Shown here: positions 6,588-6,698 of the stretch, in pieces
Numbering within the stretch: the first letter of the stretch is position 1
Layout: each line of letters opens with the position of its first letter
Assembly (NCBI GenBank): GCA_007695205.1
Contig: REEF01000184.1
Coordinates: forward strand, 1 to 6,698
From: Planctomycetaceae bacterium
GTDB taxonomy: Bacteria; Planctomycetota; Planctomycetia; Pirellulales; Pirellulaceae
DNA length: 6,698 bases
Direction of reading: 5' to 3'
Notes under the pieces: generated by a model
The model's input: the letters and a program-made list of their open reading frames with translations, nothing else
Told to the model about the DNA's origin: nothing
Database searches by the model: none
Program-made: the position numbers and the translations under genes

Positions 6588-6605
6588 TTGGCACGCATCG
6601 TGCAT
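6588..6605 (+). promoter_or_regulatory. Sigma-54 (RpoN) type -24/-12 promoter candidate for csrA
   Basis: TTGGCACGCATCGTGCAT matches the sigma-54 consensus TTGGCACG-N4-TTGCA at all but one position, with G instead of the first T of the -12 block. The invariant GG (6590-6591) and GC (6602-6603) are separated by exactly ten bases, as sigma-54 requires. Transcription would start near 6615, giving a leader of about 70 bases before csrA. Sigma-54 promoters need an AAA+ activator, so csrA would be under signal-dependent control. The core GCACG-CAT-CGTGC (6591-6603) is also a perfect 5-bp inverted repeat, so an operator is the alternative reading. Confidence 0.6.
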
Positions 6606-6611
6606 CTAGCC

Positions 6612-6648
6612 AGCATCGTTGGCCGCCAGGCCTAGTTCACTCGATGCT
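6612..6648. repeat. Inverted repeat AGCATCG / CGATGCT in the csrA leader region
   Basis: A 7-bp arm at 6612-6618 is complementary to 6642-6648. Within the 23-base loop, two GGCC blocks (6621-6624 and 6629-6632) could form an inner stem. If transcription starts near 6615, as the sigma-54 element predicts, the outer stem would be incomplete in the RNA, so this may act at the DNA level or belong to a transcript with an earlier start. Confidence 0.3.
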
Positions 6649-6672
6649 ACCTGAGGAAACTCACACGGTTTC

Positions 6673-6678
6673 AAGGAG
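6673..6678 (+). promoter_or_regulatory. Shine-Dalgarno of csrA, overlapping a CsrA-type binding motif
   Basis: AAGGAG ends seven bases before ATG 6686 and is the strongest ribosome binding site in this part of the window. AAGGA also fits the ANGGA core that CsrA proteins bind in RNA, and another GGA lies at 6655-6657. This arrangement fits the known habit of CsrA to repress its own translation, though that is inference here. Confidence 0.65.
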
Positions 6679-6685
6679 TCTTGTC

Positions 6686-6698
6686 ATGTTGGTACTCA
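6686..6698 (+). CDS. csrA: Probable carbon storage regulator CsrA (5' end only)
   Basis: Only four complete codons are inside the window: Met-Leu-Val-Leu, then an A that would fit Thr or Ser. CsrA/RsmA proteins almost always begin MLVLTRK or MLVLSRK, and the small RNA-binding dimer starts with this strand. It acts in the cytoplasm by binding GGA motifs in mRNA leaders to block or stabilise translation. A strong Shine-Dalgarno at the right distance and a long leader with a GGA pair support the start. With so few residues the identity is an informed guess that depends on the sequence beyond 6698. Confidence 0.7.

Larger units (their letters stand above)
6452..6685. promoter_or_regulatory. Divergent intergenic region between the nuclease gene and csrA
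   Basis: These 234 bp must contain the promoters of the nuclease (minus) and csrA (plus). No gene is supported here; the minus-strand open frames that reach into it are shadows in other frames. It holds the sigma-54-like element, the inverted repeats and the ribosome binding site listed separately. I could not identify a clear sigma-70 promoter for the nuclease. Confidence 0.5.

Noticed and set aside
6595..6617. Short GCATC repeats considered as a CRISPR-like or tandem array
   Set aside because: The units are only five bases with irregular spacing and no spacer structure, so they are treated as possible regulatory sites only.

Overview
The window looks like chromosomal DNA of a planctomycete, probably of the Pirellula/Rhodopirellula/Blastopirellula group. 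This is inferred from the gene content, moderately high GC, weak or absent Shine-Dalgarno sequences on several genes, and the general style of the proteins. No rRNA or other taxonomic marker is present, so the assignment is tentative. I see no mobile element, tRNA, rRNA or CRISPR array.

Left part (about 45-2002, minus strand): two codirectional genes. The upstream one encodes a 350-residue double-hotdog protein of the FabZ/FabA dehydratase type (2002-950). The downstream one encodes a class I SAM-dependent methyltransferase ending at 68, followed by a hairpin that may terminate transcription. The methyltransferase reading frame clearly continues upstream of its first GTG codon (751), but no ATG, GTG or TTG occurs in frame back to the dehydratase stop codon. 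Its start is therefore a real puzzle.

Centre (2281-3681, plus strand): transcribed divergently from the dehydratase across a 278-bp intergenic region rich in small palindromes. A FabG-like short-chain dehydrogenase/reductase (2281-3060) is followed after 3 bp by a 205-residue protein I do not recognise (3064-3681). The second gene's ribosome binding site lies inside the end of the first. A dehydratase facing a ketoreductase suggests the two middle steps of a specialised acyl-chain (fatty acid or polyketide-like) cycle. The condensing enzyme, carrier protein and enoyl reductase are not in the window.

Right part (3656-6698): a 931-residue AddB/RecB-type PD-(D/E)XK nuclease on the minus strand overlaps the unknown gene tail-to-tail by 26 bp. 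After a 234-bp gap, the first four codons of a probable csrA (Met-Leu-Val-Leu) begin at 6686 on the plus strand, cut off by the window end. The csrA upstream region holds a near-consensus sigma-54 (-24/-12) element at 6588-6605, several inverted repeats and a strong Shine-Dalgarno that also matches a CsrA-binding motif.

The observations most worth a second look are the missing start codon of the methyltransferase, the dehydratase with one degenerate hotdog half, the unknown partner of the reductase, the AddB-like nuclease without a visible Walker A or complete iron-sulfur cysteine set, and the sigma-54-like promoter of csrA.
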